64,000 bases of DNA from Solirubrobacterales bacterium (GTDB taxonomy: Bacteria; Actinomycetota; Thermoleophilia; Solirubrobacterales; 70-9), in the NCBI GenBank assembly GCA_009691195.1, contig SHVA01000003.1, positions 53,047-117,046 on the forward strand, read 5' to 3'. Positions 51,307-60,540 of this stretch are shown here, piece after piece. Numbering within the stretch: position 1 is the first letter of the stretch; every line of letters begins with the position of its first letter. The position numbers and the translations under genes are program-made. Under the pieces are notes generated by a model that saw nothing but the letters and a program-made list of their open reading frames with translations, was not told the origin of the DNA and searched no databases.

Positions 51307-51779
51307 GCGCCCGCTCAGTCAGGGCCCGGCGTGAGCTGCGCGCCGAGGGCCGTGCGCGCGAGCTGCTGCTCGAGGTGGCCGGCGCCGAGGCCGACGCCAT
51401 GTACAGGGAGCTGGGATTCCTCGCCGTGGACGGGAGCGACGACGGCTACGGCTACCTGATCTACCCGCAGCGGCCGATCGTCGCCTACGACGCGGCCTCC
51501 GGCGAGCTACTGAGCGAGTACTGCGTCCTCTTTCGGGAGGGCGAGGTGCCCGCGAAGGGCGAGCGGCTGCCCGACGCGGATGACGTTCTTGCGAAGTGGA
51601 TGGCCCTGAGCGGGGACGAGCGGGGCCTGATCCAGGACGCCAACATGGACCCCCCGGGCCGCCAGCTCGACCCGGAGATGGTCCGGCGTGACCTGAAGGC
51701 GCTGGAGCGCTGGCGGCGAACCGTTTCATCGCAGCCGGCCCCGGAGTCGGCCCCGGCACGCGAGAGGAGACCGCTGTGA
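51303..51779 (+). CDS. Unknown protein, second of a coupled pair
   Basis: 158 residues, not recognised. Basic N-terminal helix ([22 protein letters not shown]), a central [25 protein letters not shown] and an Asp/Leu-rich C-terminal half ([20 protein letters not shown]). Soluble. Overlaps the upstream gene by ATGA and ilvD by GTGA; with the 81-residue gene it forms a cassette between thiD and ilvD. Confidence 0.7.
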   Translation: MSARSVRARRELRAEGRARELLLEVAGAEADAMYRELGFLAVDGSDDGYGYLIYPQRPIVAYDAASGELLSEYCVLFREGEVPAKGERLPDADDVLAKWMALSGDERGLIQDANMDPPGRQLDPEMVRRDLKALERWRRTVSSQPAPESAPARERRPL

Positions 51780-53458
51780 GCAAGACAAAGACCGACACGA
51801 GGGCCAGGAGCAGGGTCGTATTCGATGGGCCCGAGCGGTCCTTCGCGCGCGCCTACATGAAGGGGATCGGCTTCGACGACGAGGAGCTACGGCGCCCGAC
51901 GGTCGGCATCGCCAACACCTGGATCGAGGCGATGCCCTGCAACTACCACCTTCGCGGCATCGCGGAGTCGATCAAGGAGGGCGTGCGCGAGGCCGGGGGC
52001 ACCCCGATGGAGTTCAACACGATCGCCGTCTCGGACGGAGTGACGATGGGGACCCAGGGGATGAAGGCCTCGCTGGTCAGCCGCGAGGTGATCGCCGACT
52101 CGATCGAGCTCGCCGTTCGCGGCTACCAGTTCGATGCGGTGGTGGCGATCTCGGCCTGCGACAAGACGATTCCCGGCTGCGTGATGGCTCTGGGGCGCCT
52201 CGACATCCCCTCGTTGATGCTCTACGGCGGCTCGATCCTGCCCGGCCGCTGGCGCGGCAAGGACGTGACCATCCAGGACGTGTTCGAGGCGATCGGCGCC
52301 TACTCGTCCGGCCGCATGAGCGAGGAGGACCTCTACGACCTCGAGAACCACGCCAGCCCGGGCCCCGGCGCCTGCGGCGGCCAGTTCACCGCCAACACGA
52401 TGGCCTGCGCCTTCGAGGTGATGGGGATAACGCCGATGGGCTCCGGGATGGTCCCCGCGGTTGACGGTGCCAAGGCTCAGGTGGCGATCGAGGCCGGTCG
52501 CCTGGTGATGCAGGTGCTCGAGGACGACCTCCGTCCGAGCCGGATCATCACCCGGGAGTCGATCGAGAACGCGATCGCGACCGTCTGCGCCTCGGGCGGC
52601 TCGACCAACGGCGTCCTGCACTTGTTGGCGCTCGCCCACGAGATGGGGATCGAGCTGGAGATAGACGACTTCGACCAGATCTCTGAGAGGACCCCGCTGC
52701 TCGCCGACCTCAAGCCAAGCGGCCGCTTCGTCGCAAAGGACCTCTACGAGGCCGGGGGCGTGCCGCTGCTCGCGAGCCGCCTGTCCGAGGCGGGGCTCCT
52801 GCACGATGACGCGCTCACCGTGGACGGCAGGACCGTCGGGGAGCTCGCGGCCGAGGCCAACGAGACCGACGGCCAGGAGGTCGTGAGGCCGCTGTCCAAC
52901 CCGCTCAAGCAGACCGGCGGCCTGGCGATCCTGCGCGGCAACCTCGCCCCGGAGGGCGCCGTCGTCAAGGTGGCCGGCACCGAGCGGATGCGCCAGGAGG
53001 GCCCCGCGCGGGTGTTCGAGTGCGAGGAGGACGCCTTCGCCGCCGTCAAGAGCAACTCGATCAAACCAGGTGACGTCGTCGTGATCCGCAACGAGGGCCC
53101 GTCCGGCGGCCCCGGCATGCGCGAGATGCTCCAGGTGACCGCCGCTCTGGTCGGCGAGGGCTTGGGCGAGGACGTCGCGCTGCTCACAGACGGCCGCTTC
53201 TCCGGCGCCACGCGCGGGCTGATGGCGGGCCACGTCGCCCCCGAGGCCGCGAGAGGGGGACCGATCGCCGCCGTCCATGACGGCGATCACATCGTCTTCG
53301 ACGTCAACGAGCGCACCCTCCAGGTGGACCTCAGCGACGACGAGATCGCCGGACGCGTCGAGCACTACGCCTCCCCGGAGCCCTCCTTCCCCAAGGGCGT
53401 CATGACCAAGTACGCCGCATCCGTCTCATCCGCATCGCGCGGCGCCGTCACCATCTGA
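51776..53458 (+). CDS. ilvD: Dihydroxy-acid dehydratase
   Basis: 560 residues. Branched-chain amino acid and pantothenate precursor synthesis; iron-sulfur enzyme. [17 protein letters not shown] and [21 protein letters not shown] carry the cluster cysteines; [12 protein letters not shown] and [12 protein letters not shown] near the C-terminus. GTG start overlaps the preceding stop (GTGA). Product feeds valine and, via pantothenate, the CoA made by coaD. Confidence 0.97.
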   Translation: MSKTKTDTRARSRVVFDGPERSFARAYMKGIGFDDEELRRPTVGIANTWIEAMPCNYHLRGIAESIKEGVREAGGTPMEFNTIAVSDGVTMGTQGMKASLVSREVIADSIELAVRGYQFDAVVAISACDKTIPGCVMALGRLDIPSLMLYGGSILPGRWRGKDVTIQDVFEAIGAYSSGRMSEEDLYDLENHASPGPGACGGQFTANTMACAFEVMGITPMGSGMVPAVDGAKAQVAIEAGRLVMQVLEDDLRPSRIITRESIENAIATVCASGGSTNGVLHLLALAHEMGIELEIDDFDQISERTPLLADLKPSGRFVAKDLYEAGGVPLLASRLSEAGLLHDDALTVDGRTVGELAAEANETDGQEVVRPLSNPLKQTGGLAILRGNLAPEGAVVKVAGTERMRQEGPARVFECEEDAFAAVKSNSIKPGDVVVIRNEGPSGGPGMREMLQVTAALVGEGLGEDVALLTDGRFSGATRGLMAGHVAPEAARGGPIAAVHDGDHIVFDVNERTLQVDLSDDEIAGRVEHYASPEPSFPKGVMTKYAASVSSASRGAVTI

Positions 53459-53486
53459 TCCGGCGGCCCGCGTCCCCGGGCGCCCG

Positions 53487-54473
53487 TCAGGCGGCCAGGA
53501 ACTCGTCCATGAGCCGGTTGAAGCGTACGGGGCGCTCGAGCTGGGGGAGGTGGCCGCAGTCGTCGAAGATCACGGTGCGGGCGTTGTCCCCGATCAGCCG
53601 CCGGTAGATCGCGGCGGCCGGGACCGGCACGACGCGGTCATTGCGGCCCCAGACGACGAGGGTCGGCACCTCGATCTCGAGCAGGCGGTGGCGGATGTCG
53701 TAGCCGGCCAGGCTGGTGGCGGCGTCGTAGAAGCCCTGTGCCCTGAACGCCGGGACGGTCTGTTCCCAAAGCAGCTCGGGGCGGATCCCGCGCGGGTTCC
53801 AGAAGACGCCGCGGTAGGCGAGGCCGCGGAGTGCGGGCCGCCGCAGCCCTCCCATCTGGGAGCGGAAGGCGAGTGGGCCCGTCGCCCGCGCGAGGCGGCC
53901 GAACACCGCAGCGGGCTCGCGCCTGGCCCTCGCCCAGGTGACCCCGGCCGCCGAGACCAGCGCCAGCCGCTGGACTCGCTCGGGCTCACCGATCGCGACC
54001 TCGGTCGCGATGAAGCCGCCCATCGAGTTCCCCACCAGAGAGCAGCTGCCGAGGCTGAGGCGCTCGCAGAAGTCGTGGAGGAAGCGCCCGTACGCGGGGA
54101 TCGAGATCTTCCAGGGTGGCATCGGGCTGGCGCCGAAGCCGGGAAGGTCGAGCGCCAGGACCCGGTGATTGCGGGATAGGTGGGCGATGTTCTCGAGCCA
54201 GTTCTGCCAGCAGCCGGCGAGTCCGTGCACCAGGATCAGCGGAGGACCCGATCCCATCTCGACGTAGTTGACCTCGGTCCCGATGACGTCCGCGCGGCGG
54301 AGGTGGTCATGCCAGTTGATCTCGAGCCACTCCGGGCGCGGTGAGTCGTTCCCGTAGGGGTCGGGCCCATCGGAGGGGGTCGGTTCGGCGCGTGCCCCGA
54401 ATCCGCTCCTGAGCTCCAGCAGCTCCCGGGCGGCGGCCACGCGCGCGGGGCGGACCTGTCGGGTGGCCGGCAT
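53487..54473 (-). CDS. Alpha/beta hydrolase
   Basis: 328 residues from ATG 54473. Oxyanion-loop LILVHGLAGCWQNW, nucleophile elbow GNSMGGFIA, acid in VVWGRNDRVVP and His in DDCGHLPQLERP complete a Ser-Asp-His triad. Lid region between about 200 and 255. Resembles C-C bond hydrolases and epoxide-hydrolase-like proteins, but substrate is unknown. A minus-strand TAAGAT 19 nt upstream is a -10 candidate. Confidence 0.88.
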   Translation of the reverse strand: MPATRQVRPARVAAARELLELRSGFGARAEPTPSDGPDPYGNDSPRPEWLEINWHDHLRRADVIGTEVNYVEMGSGPPLILVHGLAGCWQNWLENIAHLSRNHRVLALDLPGFGASPMPPWKISIPAYGRFLHDFCERLSLGSCSLVGNSMGGFIATEVAIGEPERVQRLALVSAAGVTWARARREPAAVFGRLARATGPLAFRSQMGGLRRPALRGLAYRGVFWNPRGIRPELLWEQTVPAFRAQGFYDAATSLAGYDIRHRLLEIEVPTLVVWGRNDRVVPVPAAAIYRRLIGDNARTVIFDDCGHLPQLERPVRFNRLMDEFLAA

Positions 54474-54554
54474 CAGCGCATCACCGCAGGCGATCTTAAG
54501 GCGTGATCCATACGTTCCTGGGCGGCGTAGACCGGGGCAGGGGGACGGGATCCC

Positions 54555-54560
54555 TAAAAT
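54555..54560 (+). promoter_or_regulatory. -10 box of the L,D-transpeptidase gene
   Basis: TAAAAT 20 nt before the ATG, the most A/T-rich hexamer in the vicinity. No TTGACA-like -35; the upstream region is G-rich. Confidence 0.5.
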
Positions 54561-54580
54561 TCCAGGCAGGGACACGACCC

Positions 54581-55933
54581 ATGGCTGACGACAAGAAAAA
54601 CAAGAAGAAGGACGAGCCGACCTCGGAGCAGGAGGAGGCGAAGCCCGAGCAGGAGAAGCCCGCCGCCGACGAGGAGAAGTCCGCGAAGGAAGAGCCGGCG
54701 GCCGAGAAGGAGAAGGGCAAGTCCGAGAAGGAAGAGCCGGCGGCCGAGAAGGAGCTTGCCGCGGCGGGAGGAATCACGCAGAGACTGTTGAAGGCCCCCT
54801 CTGGACTGAGGGACCGCTTCAGGCGCTCGGCCAAGACCGAGGAAGAAGCCCCGGTCAAGACCGGGGAAAAAGAGGAGACCGGGGAACAGGTGTCGACCCA
54901 CAAGAGACTTGCGATCGGGATCGTGGCGGCGGTCAGCTTCGTGCTGTTGCTCGCCGTCGGCGCCTGGGCCTTCGACTCCTCCAAGGAGGGCCAGATCGCC
55001 AACGGCGTTCGCGTCGGCGGCGTGGACATCGGCGGCCGCAGCGCCGGCGACGCGCGCGGCGTGATCGAGACCAAGGTCGTCGCTCCGCTCAAGCGGCCCG
55101 TCTTCGTCACCTTCGACGACCAGCGCTTCAAGCTCACCTCCAAGGAGTTCAAGCAGACGGCCGACGTCGATGGCATGGTTGCCGCCGCCCAGCGGGCCAG
55201 CCGCGACGCCGACCTCCCGTCACGTGTCTGGCGCGAGGTGACCGGCAGCGACGTCAACGTCAATCTTCCCCCGCAGGTCAGCTACGACGAGGCCTCGATC
55301 GACAAGTTCGTCAAGGACGTCGCCGACCAGGTCAACCGCGATCCGGAGGACGCCACCGTCCTTCCCAGCGGCGACAGCCTCTCCCCGGCTCCGGGCGAGA
55401 ACGGCATCGCCGTGCGCCAGGCCGGCCTCACGAGGCTCGTCGCGCAGGAGGTGGAGGACCCCGTAGGCGCCCGCACGGTCGAGGCCAAGGTGGACCAGAC
55501 CAAGCCTGAGGTCACGCGTGCTGACCTCGCCGGCCAGTACCCGACCTACCTGACGCTGGACCGGGCCAACTACACGCTTCGCTTCTTCCGCAACCTGAAG
55601 CTGGAGAAGACCTACACGGTCGCCGTCGGCCAGGTGGGCCTCGAGACACCGGCCGGGCTGTACCACATCCAGGACAAACAGGTTGACCCCACCTGGAACG
55701 TGCCCAACTCGGCCTGGGCGGGCAGCCTCGCCGGCCAATCGATCCCTCCCGGGCCCGGCAACCCGTTGATCGCGCGCTGGATGGGGATCTTCGACGGCGC
55801 CGGCATCCACGGCACCTATGAGACCAGCAGCCTCGGCAGCGCGGCCTCCCACGGCTGCGTTCGGATGGGCGTCGACGACGTGATCGACCTCTACGACCGC
55901 GTCGACGTGGGCACCTCGATCTACATCGGCTGA
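54581..55933 (+). CDS. Membrane-anchored L,D-transpeptidase (YkuD)
   Basis: 450 residues. A highly charged Lys/Glu cytoplasmic tail (about 1-105) containing a direct repeat EEPAAEKE, one membrane helix (about 110-128), a VanW/YoaR-like PG-binding region (RVGGVDIGGRSAGDARGVI), and the YkuD domain: YPTYLTLDRANYTLRFF, TPAGLYHI, GIHGTYE and catalytic SHGCVRM. Makes 3-3 peptidoglycan cross-links or attaches proteins. Next to xerC/D and whiG. Confidence 0.93.
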   Translation: MADDKKNKKKDEPTSEQEEAKPEQEKPAADEEKSAKEEPAAEKEKGKSEKEEPAAEKELAAAGGITQRLLKAPSGLRDRFRRSAKTEEEAPVKTGEKEETGEQVSTHKRLAIGIVAAVSFVLLLAVGAWAFDSSKEGQIANGVRVGGVDIGGRSAGDARGVIETKVVAPLKRPVFVTFDDQRFKLTSKEFKQTADVDGMVAAAQRASRDADLPSRVWREVTGSDVNVNLPPQVSYDEASIDKFVKDVADQVNRDPEDATVLPSGDSLSPAPGENGIAVRQAGLTRLVAQEVEDPVGARTVEAKVDQTKPEVTRADLAGQYPTYLTLDRANYTLRFFRNLKLEKTYTVAVGQVGLETPAGLYHIQDKQVDPTWNVPNSAWAGSLAGQSIPPGPGNPLIARWMGIFDGAGIHGTYETSSLGSAASHGCVRMGVDDVIDLYDRVDVGTSIYIG

Positions 55934-55948
55934 CGCTGACGCCTACCT

Positions 55949-56908
55949 ATGCAGGCTCAGGCGACCGCGTGGCGAACTCTGGCCCTGGGTATGTCAGCTG
56001 CAACGGCCGAAACGCACGGTCCAGCCTGGACCGTCGGGCTCCAGCGCTTCCAGCGCGATCTCTCGGCGCGCAGCGCGGCGCCGCTGACCAAGCGCGCCTA
56101 CGGAACCGACCTGGAGCAGTTCGCGGTCTGGGCCGAGCGGGTCGGGCTCGAGCCCGACGCGATCCGCTACCGCGACCTGCGCCGCTACGCGGCCCACCTC
56201 AGCGAGGGCGGCGCCTCGGGCGCGACCGTGGGCCGCAAGCTCGCCGCGCTGCGGAGCTTCTACGACTCGATGCTGAGGTCGGGCGAGGTCAGGCAGAACC
56301 CCGCCGACCTGGTCGCCACCCCGAAGAAGGACTCGAAGCTACCCCGGGTGCTCGGCCGCGCGGAGATCGCCGGCCTCCTGGACCGGATTCCGGCCCGGAC
56401 CCCGCTCGAGTTGCGAGACCGGGCGATGCTCGAGCTGACCTACGCCTGCGGCCTGCGGGCGGAGGAGGTCGTCAACCTCGACCTCGACTCCCCTGATTTC
56501 GAGGGTGAGCGGCTGCGGATCGAGGGAAAGGGCTCCAAGACTCGGATCGTCCCGATGGGCGAGCCCGCCCAGAAAGCGCTGCGCCGCTACCTCGAGCGAG
56601 CCCGGCCGGCGCTTGTGCGTCTCTCAGAGGAGGTCGCCCTGTTCGTCTCCAAGAGCGGCCGCCGCCTTTCCACCTCCGACATCCGCCGCAGGCTCGATCG
56701 CTGGGTGCGCGAGGCGTCGGTCGCCGGCGGCGTCTCCCCGCACGCGCTGCGGCACTCGTTCGCGACGCACCTGCTCGAGGGCGGCGCGGGGCTGAGGGTG
56801 ATCCAGGAACTGCTGGGCCACGCAAGCGTCTCCACGACCCAAATCTATACCCGGGTGGAGGCGTCCCGGCTCCGCTCCCAGTACGCTCGAAGTCACCCGA
56901 GGGCCTAG
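55949..56908 (+). CDS. Tyrosine recombinase XerC/XerD
   Basis: 319 residues. N-terminal SAM-like domain (LQRFQRDLSARSAAPLTKRAY), catalytic domain with CGLRAEEVVNL (Arg), GKGSKTRIVP (Lys), HALRHSFATHLLEGG (His-x-x-Arg), LGHASVSTTQIYT (His and nucleophilic Tyr). Resolves chromosome dimers. Its genomic position upstream of whiG is the chromosomal housekeeping one, not a mobile element. The start may be ATG 55949 or ATG 55991. XerC versus XerD cannot be separated. Confidence 0.93.
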   Translation: MQAQATAWRTLALGMSAATAETHGPAWTVGLQRFQRDLSARSAAPLTKRAYGTDLEQFAVWAERVGLEPDAIRYRDLRRYAAHLSEGGASGATVGRKLAALRSFYDSMLRSGEVRQNPADLVATPKKDSKLPRVLGRAEIAGLLDRIPARTPLELRDRAMLELTYACGLRAEEVVNLDLDSPDFEGERLRIEGKGSKTRIVPMGEPAQKALRRYLERARPALVRLSEEVALFVSKSGRRLSTSDIRRRLDRWVREASVAGGVSPHALRHSFATHLLEGGAGLRVIQELLGHASVSTTQIYTRVEASRLRSQYARSHPRA

Positions 56909-56950
56909 AAATGCCTGTATACGCACGCACGTTCAGCCGAGGGGAGGGCG

Positions 56951-57733
56951 ATGGAGGCCGACGTTAAGGCTTTCGAGATTCGGGAGCTCTGGCGCCGTTA
57001 CAAGGAGCAGGATGACCAGAGCGCGCGCGAGCGGCTCGTGGTTGCGTACGCGCCCCTGGTCAAGTTCGTCGCCGGCCGGACGGGGGCGAGGTTGCCCCAG
57101 CACGTCGACCAAGCCGACCTGATCTCCTACGGCATGCTCGGCCTGATCGATGCGATGGAGCGCTTCGAGCCCAAGCGCCAGATCCGCTTCGAGACCTTCG
57201 CGATGCAGCGCATTCGCGGCTCGATCATCGACGAGTTGCGCTCGCTCGACTGGGTACCGCGCTCGGTCCGCTCCCGCGCGCGTGAGATCGAGGATGCCAA
57301 CTCCAAGCTGGAGCACAAGCTGGGCCGGGCACCGACCGATGCCGAGTTGGCCGAACGCCTCAAAATCACCGAGGAGGAGCTCCAGGAGTCACTGCTGACG
57401 ATCTCCAACTCGTCGATCCTCGCGCTCGAGGAGCTCTGGATGGTCTCGGACGCCTCTGGCGACCGGGTCTCGCTGCTCGACACGATGGAGGACCAGAGCG
57501 CCCCGGACCCCCAGAACGCCCTCGACACCAGCGAGGTCCGCGACCGGCTCCAGGAGGCGATCGAGCACCTGCCCGAGCGTGAGACGCTGGTGATCGCCCT
57601 CTACTACTTCGAGAACCTCACGCTCCGCGAGATCGGCGAGGTCCTCGGGGTCACCGAGTCCCGCGTCTCCCAGATCCACTCCAAGGCCGTCCTGCGCCTG
57701 CGCTCCCGCCTGAAGCAGAAGCCCGGGGAATAG
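56951..57733 (+). CDS. whiG: RNA polymerase sigma factor WhiG/FliA family
   Basis: 260 residues: region 2 (HVDQADLISYGMLGLIDAMERF, IRFETFAMQRIRGSIIDELRS), region 3 (KLGRAPTDAELAERL), region 4 (LPERETLVIALYYFENLTLREIGEVLGVTESRVSQIHSKAV). In Streptomyces WhiG directs sporulation genes; in flagellated bacteria FliA directs motility. No flagellar genes are in the window. GAGGGGAGGG ribosome site upstream of ATG 56951. Confidence 0.94.
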   Translation: MEADVKAFEIRELWRRYKEQDDQSARERLVVAYAPLVKFVAGRTGARLPQHVDQADLISYGMLGLIDAMERFEPKRQIRFETFAMQRIRGSIIDELRSLDWVPRSVRSRAREIEDANSKLEHKLGRAPTDAELAERLKITEEELQESLLTISNSSILALEELWMVSDASGDRVSLLDTMEDQSAPDPQNALDTSEVRDRLQEAIEHLPERETLVIALYYFENLTLREIGEVLGVTESRVSQIHSKAVLRLRSRLKQKPGE

Positions 57734-57781
57734 GCGAGCCCTTGAAGGGCCCGGCACCGCCCCTATAGGGTGCGGCGCACG

Positions 57782-59872
57782 GTGTCTCACAAGGCAGCCG
57801 ACCGGATTCGAAACGTCGCCCTCCTGGGCCACCGCGGCTCGGGAAAGACCTCGCTGCACGAGGCCCTGCTGTTCGAGGCCGGGGTGACGAACCGGCTCGG
57901 GCGCGTGGATGACGGAGGCACCGTCTCGGATGCCGACCCCGACGAGCAGGAGCGGGAGATGTCGATCGGCGCCTCGGTCGCCTCATTCGAGCACGACGGG
58001 CGCAAGATCAACCTGATCGACACGCCGGGCGACCCGAGCTTCGTCGCCGACACGGTCGCCGCGATGCGGGTGGTCGACGCCGCGGTCATGGTCGTCAACG
58101 GCGTCATGGGGGTCGAGGTGCAGACCGAGCGCCTCTGGCAGCGCGCGGACCGGGAGGGGCTGGCGCGGTTGGTCTTCGTCAACATGCTCGACCGCGAGCG
58201 GGCCGACTTCTTCCGCAGCCTCGAGTCCCTCCAGGGTGCCTTCGGCACGCACGTGGTCGCGACCGAGATCCCGATCGGCGCCGAGCATGAGATCCGCGGG
58301 GTGATCGACCTGATCGACATGAAGGCCTTCATCGCGCAGGGCGAGGGCCGGGGGGCCGCCGCCGAGGAGGAGATTCCCGGGGAGCTGCGCGCAGAGGCCG
58401 ACGAGTACCGCGAGAAGCTGATGGACGAGGTCGCCGAGAACTCGGACGCGCTGATGGAGCGCTACCTCGACGGCGAGGAGATCGACCATGAGGAGATCGT
58501 GACCGCGCTCAAACAGGGCGTGACGGCAGGCAGGACGTTCCCGGTCACCTGCGGTGTGGCGACCAAGAACCTCGGCACCAGCCGGCTGCTCGAGGCGCTG
58601 GTCGAGGACCTGCCCTCGCCGGCGATGCGGGGCCCCGTCGCAGCGCTGGGCGAGGACGGAGAGGAGATCGAGGTCGAGCCCGACGAGGACGGCGATCTGG
58701 TCGCCTACGTGTTCAAGACGCTCGCTGATCCCTACGCCGGCCGCCTCAACCTCTTCCGCGTCGACTCGGGCGTGATCAGGGGCGACTCGCAGGTCACCAA
58801 CGTGAGCCGGCGCGCCAAGGAGCGGATCGGCCAGCTATTGATTCCGCGCGGCAAGGAGCTGGAGCACGCGGATGAGCTCGGCGCCGGCGACATCGGCGCC
58901 GTCGCGAAGCTGAAGGAGACGCGCGCCGGCGACGTGCTCGCCGCCAAGGACGCGCAGGTGGCGTTCAAGCCGCTCGATCTTCCCGCACCGGTGATGGCGT
59001 TCGCCTTCGAGCCCAAGAGCAAGGGTGACGAGGAGAAGGCGGTCAACGCGATCCGGAGGCTGGAAGAAGAGGACCCGACCCTGGACGTACATCGCGACAG
59101 CCAGACCGGCGAGCACATCATCGCCGGGCTGAGCCAGGTGCACGTCGAGGTGATCGTGGGGCGGATGAAGAGCCGCTTCGGCGCCGAGATCGAGCTGCAC
59201 CCACCGCGGGTGCCCTACCTGGAAGCGGTACGCAAGGCCGCCAAGGCCCATGGCCGCTACAAGAAGCAGACCGGTGGGCGGGGTCAATTCGGCGACTGCC
59301 AGATCGAGATCTCGCCGGGCGAGTCCGGGGCGGGCTACGACTTCATCGACGAGATCAAGGGCGGCGTGATCCCCAGGGGCTTCATCCCCGCGGTCGAGAA
59401 GGGCATCGGCGAGGCGATGCTGCACGGCATCCTCGCCGGCTATCCCGTCAAGGACCTGACCGTCCGCCTCTATGACGGCCAGTATCACCGCGTCGATTCC
59501 TCCGAGAACGCATTCAAGATGGCTGCCTCGATGGCCTTCAAGGAGGCGATGCAGAGCGCCGACCCGGTGCTGCTCGAGCCGATCATGCTGCTCAGGGTCA
59601 GCGTCCCGGAGGACGCCGTCGGAGACGTGATCGGCGACCTCAACTCGCGCCGCGGCAAGCCGCTCGGGATGGAGCCCAAGGGCTCCGCCACCGAGGTCAA
59701 GGCCGAGGTGCCGATGGCCGAGGTGCTCGAGTACGCGCCGGACCTGCGCGCGATCACGGGCGGCCGCGGCGACTACACGATGGAGTTCGCCCATCACGAG
59801 GAGGTCCCGCCGCAGCTCGCCGAGCGCCTGATCTCCGAGGCGAGGGAGTCCAGCGAGCAGGTCCGCGCCTGA
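57782..59872 (+). CDS. Elongation factor G-like GTPase (EF-G2 type)
   Basis: About 696 residues. G1 reads GHRGSGKTSLHEALL, G3 IDTPGDPSF and G4 VNMLDRERADF instead of the NKMD of true EF-G, marking the EF-G-like family rather than FusA; domains II-V follow (FPVTCGVATKNLG, GLSQVHVEVIVGRMKS, GGRGQFGDCQIEI, IPAVEKGIGEAM). Role not established. I prefer GTG 57782 over GTG 57770: the latter overlaps TATAGGGT, a likely -10. Confidence 0.9.
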   Translation: MSHKAADRIRNVALLGHRGSGKTSLHEALLFEAGVTNRLGRVDDGGTVSDADPDEQEREMSIGASVASFEHDGRKINLIDTPGDPSFVADTVAAMRVVDAAVMVVNGVMGVEVQTERLWQRADREGLARLVFVNMLDRERADFFRSLESLQGAFGTHVVATEIPIGAEHEIRGVIDLIDMKAFIAQGEGRGAAAEEEIPGELRAEADEYREKLMDEVAENSDALMERYLDGEEIDHEEIVTALKQGVTAGRTFPVTCGVATKNLGTSRLLEALVEDLPSPAMRGPVAALGEDGEEIEVEPDEDGDLVAYVFKTLADPYAGRLNLFRVDSGVIRGDSQVTNVSRRAKERIGQLLIPRGKELEHADELGAGDIGAVAKLKETRAGDVLAAKDAQVAFKPLDLPAPVMAFAFEPKSKGDEEKAVNAIRRLEEEDPTLDVHRDSQTGEHIIAGLSQVHVEVIVGRMKSRFGAEIELHPPRVPYLEAVRKAAKAHGRYKKQTGGRGQFGDCQIEISPGESGAGYDFIDEIKGGVIPRGFIPAVEKGIGEAMLHGILAGYPVKDLTVRLYDGQYHRVDSSENAFKMAASMAFKEAMQSADPVLLEPIMLLRVSVPEDAVGDVIGDLNSRRGKPLGMEPKGSATEVKAEVPMAEVLEYAPDLRAITGGRGDYTMEFAHHEEVPPQLAERLISEARESSEQVRA

Positions 59873-59879
59873 GGGTCCT

Positions 59880-60077
59880 CCGCCGTGATGACCCGGCGGA
59901 ATACCTGAAACTGCGGTTCTTTGGCGGGGAGGGCGGTCTTTCCCGCAACTTCGTGGCAACTGCTGGGTTCCAATCGCGCAGGGCACAGGGGGACCTCGAC
60001 GGGAGGTCTCGAGGGAGAGGGGTAGTACGAGGGGGGAGCGCCGTTCGCCGGAGTTTGGTGGGGCGGCAAACGGCGCT
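59880..60077 (+). other. Intergenic region with two hairpins
   Basis: The 230 bp between the EF-G-like gene and rnhA hold no supported ORF. Hairpin 1: CCGCCG (59880-59885) / CGGCGG (59894-59899), probably terminating the upstream gene. Hairpin 2: AGCGCCGTT (60037-60045) / AACGGCGCT (60069-60077), perfect 9 bp enclosing a CGCC/GGCG inner pair, just before the rnhA -10 box. A small RNA is possible but not shown. Confidence 0.4.
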
Positions 60078-60092
60078 GCGCGCGCCCGTTGC

Positions 60093-60098
60093 TACCTT
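60093..60098 (+). promoter_or_regulatory. -10 box, leaderless rnhA
   Basis: TACCTT followed by 6 nt and GTG 60105. Confidence 0.5.
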
Positions 60099-60104
60099 GA
60101 CCGC

Positions 60105-60518
60105 GTGGCCGCCCTCAAGCACGTCGTGGTCCACGTCGACGGCGGCGCCAGGGGGAATCCGGGTCTCGCCGCGGCGGCGGCCGTCGCGACCGATCCGAGC
60201 GGGGGGGCGCTGGCCGAGCGCGCCAGGACCATCGGCGACGCGACCAACAACGTCGCGGAGTACGAGGGCGTGCTGCTCGGGATCGAGCTCGCGCGAGAGC
60301 TGGGCGCGAGCCGGCTCGAGCTGATCGGTGACTCCGAGCTCGTCGCCCGCCAGATCAAGGGCGAGTGGAAGGTCAAGCAGCCGCACCTGAAGCCGTTCCG
60401 CGCGAGGGTCATGAAGGAGCTCGCCGGTTTCGAGAGCTGGTCGATCCGCAACGTGCCCCGAGAGCAGAACGAAGAGGCCGACGCGCTGCTCAACCAGGCT
60501 CTCGACGAGGCGGCCTAG
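60105..60518 (+). CDS. rnhA: Ribonuclease HI family protein
   Basis: 137 residues with the four carboxylates in order: HVDGGARGNPGLAA (Asp), NNVAEYEGVLLGI (Glu), IGDSELVARQIKG (Asp) and NEEADALLNQAL (Asp). Degrades RNA in RNA-DNA hybrids. The window thus encodes both RNase HI and HII. Confidence 0.93.
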   Translation: MAALKHVVVHVDGGARGNPGLAAAAAVATDPSGGALAERARTIGDATNNVAEYEGVLLGIELARELGASRLELIGDSELVARQIKGEWKVKQPHLKPFRARVMKELAGFESWSIRNVPREQNEEADALLNQALDEAA

Positions 60519-60540
60519 CCGCGTCGCCCGAAGGTCGGGC

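Noticed and set aside
53459..53486. Terminator between ilvD and the convergent hydrolase
   Set aside because: G/C-rich and partly self-complementary, but no stem longer than about four pairs could be confirmed.
55949..56908. Tyrosine recombinase as a sign of an integrated element
   Set aside because: Full-length Xer-type sequence in the conserved dprA-xer-whiG neighbourhood, with no att repeats or phage genes nearby.
57738..57750. Hairpin GCCC-TTGAA-GGGC after whiG as a terminator
   Set aside because: Four-base-pair stem with no U-tract; too weak to support in DNA of this composition.
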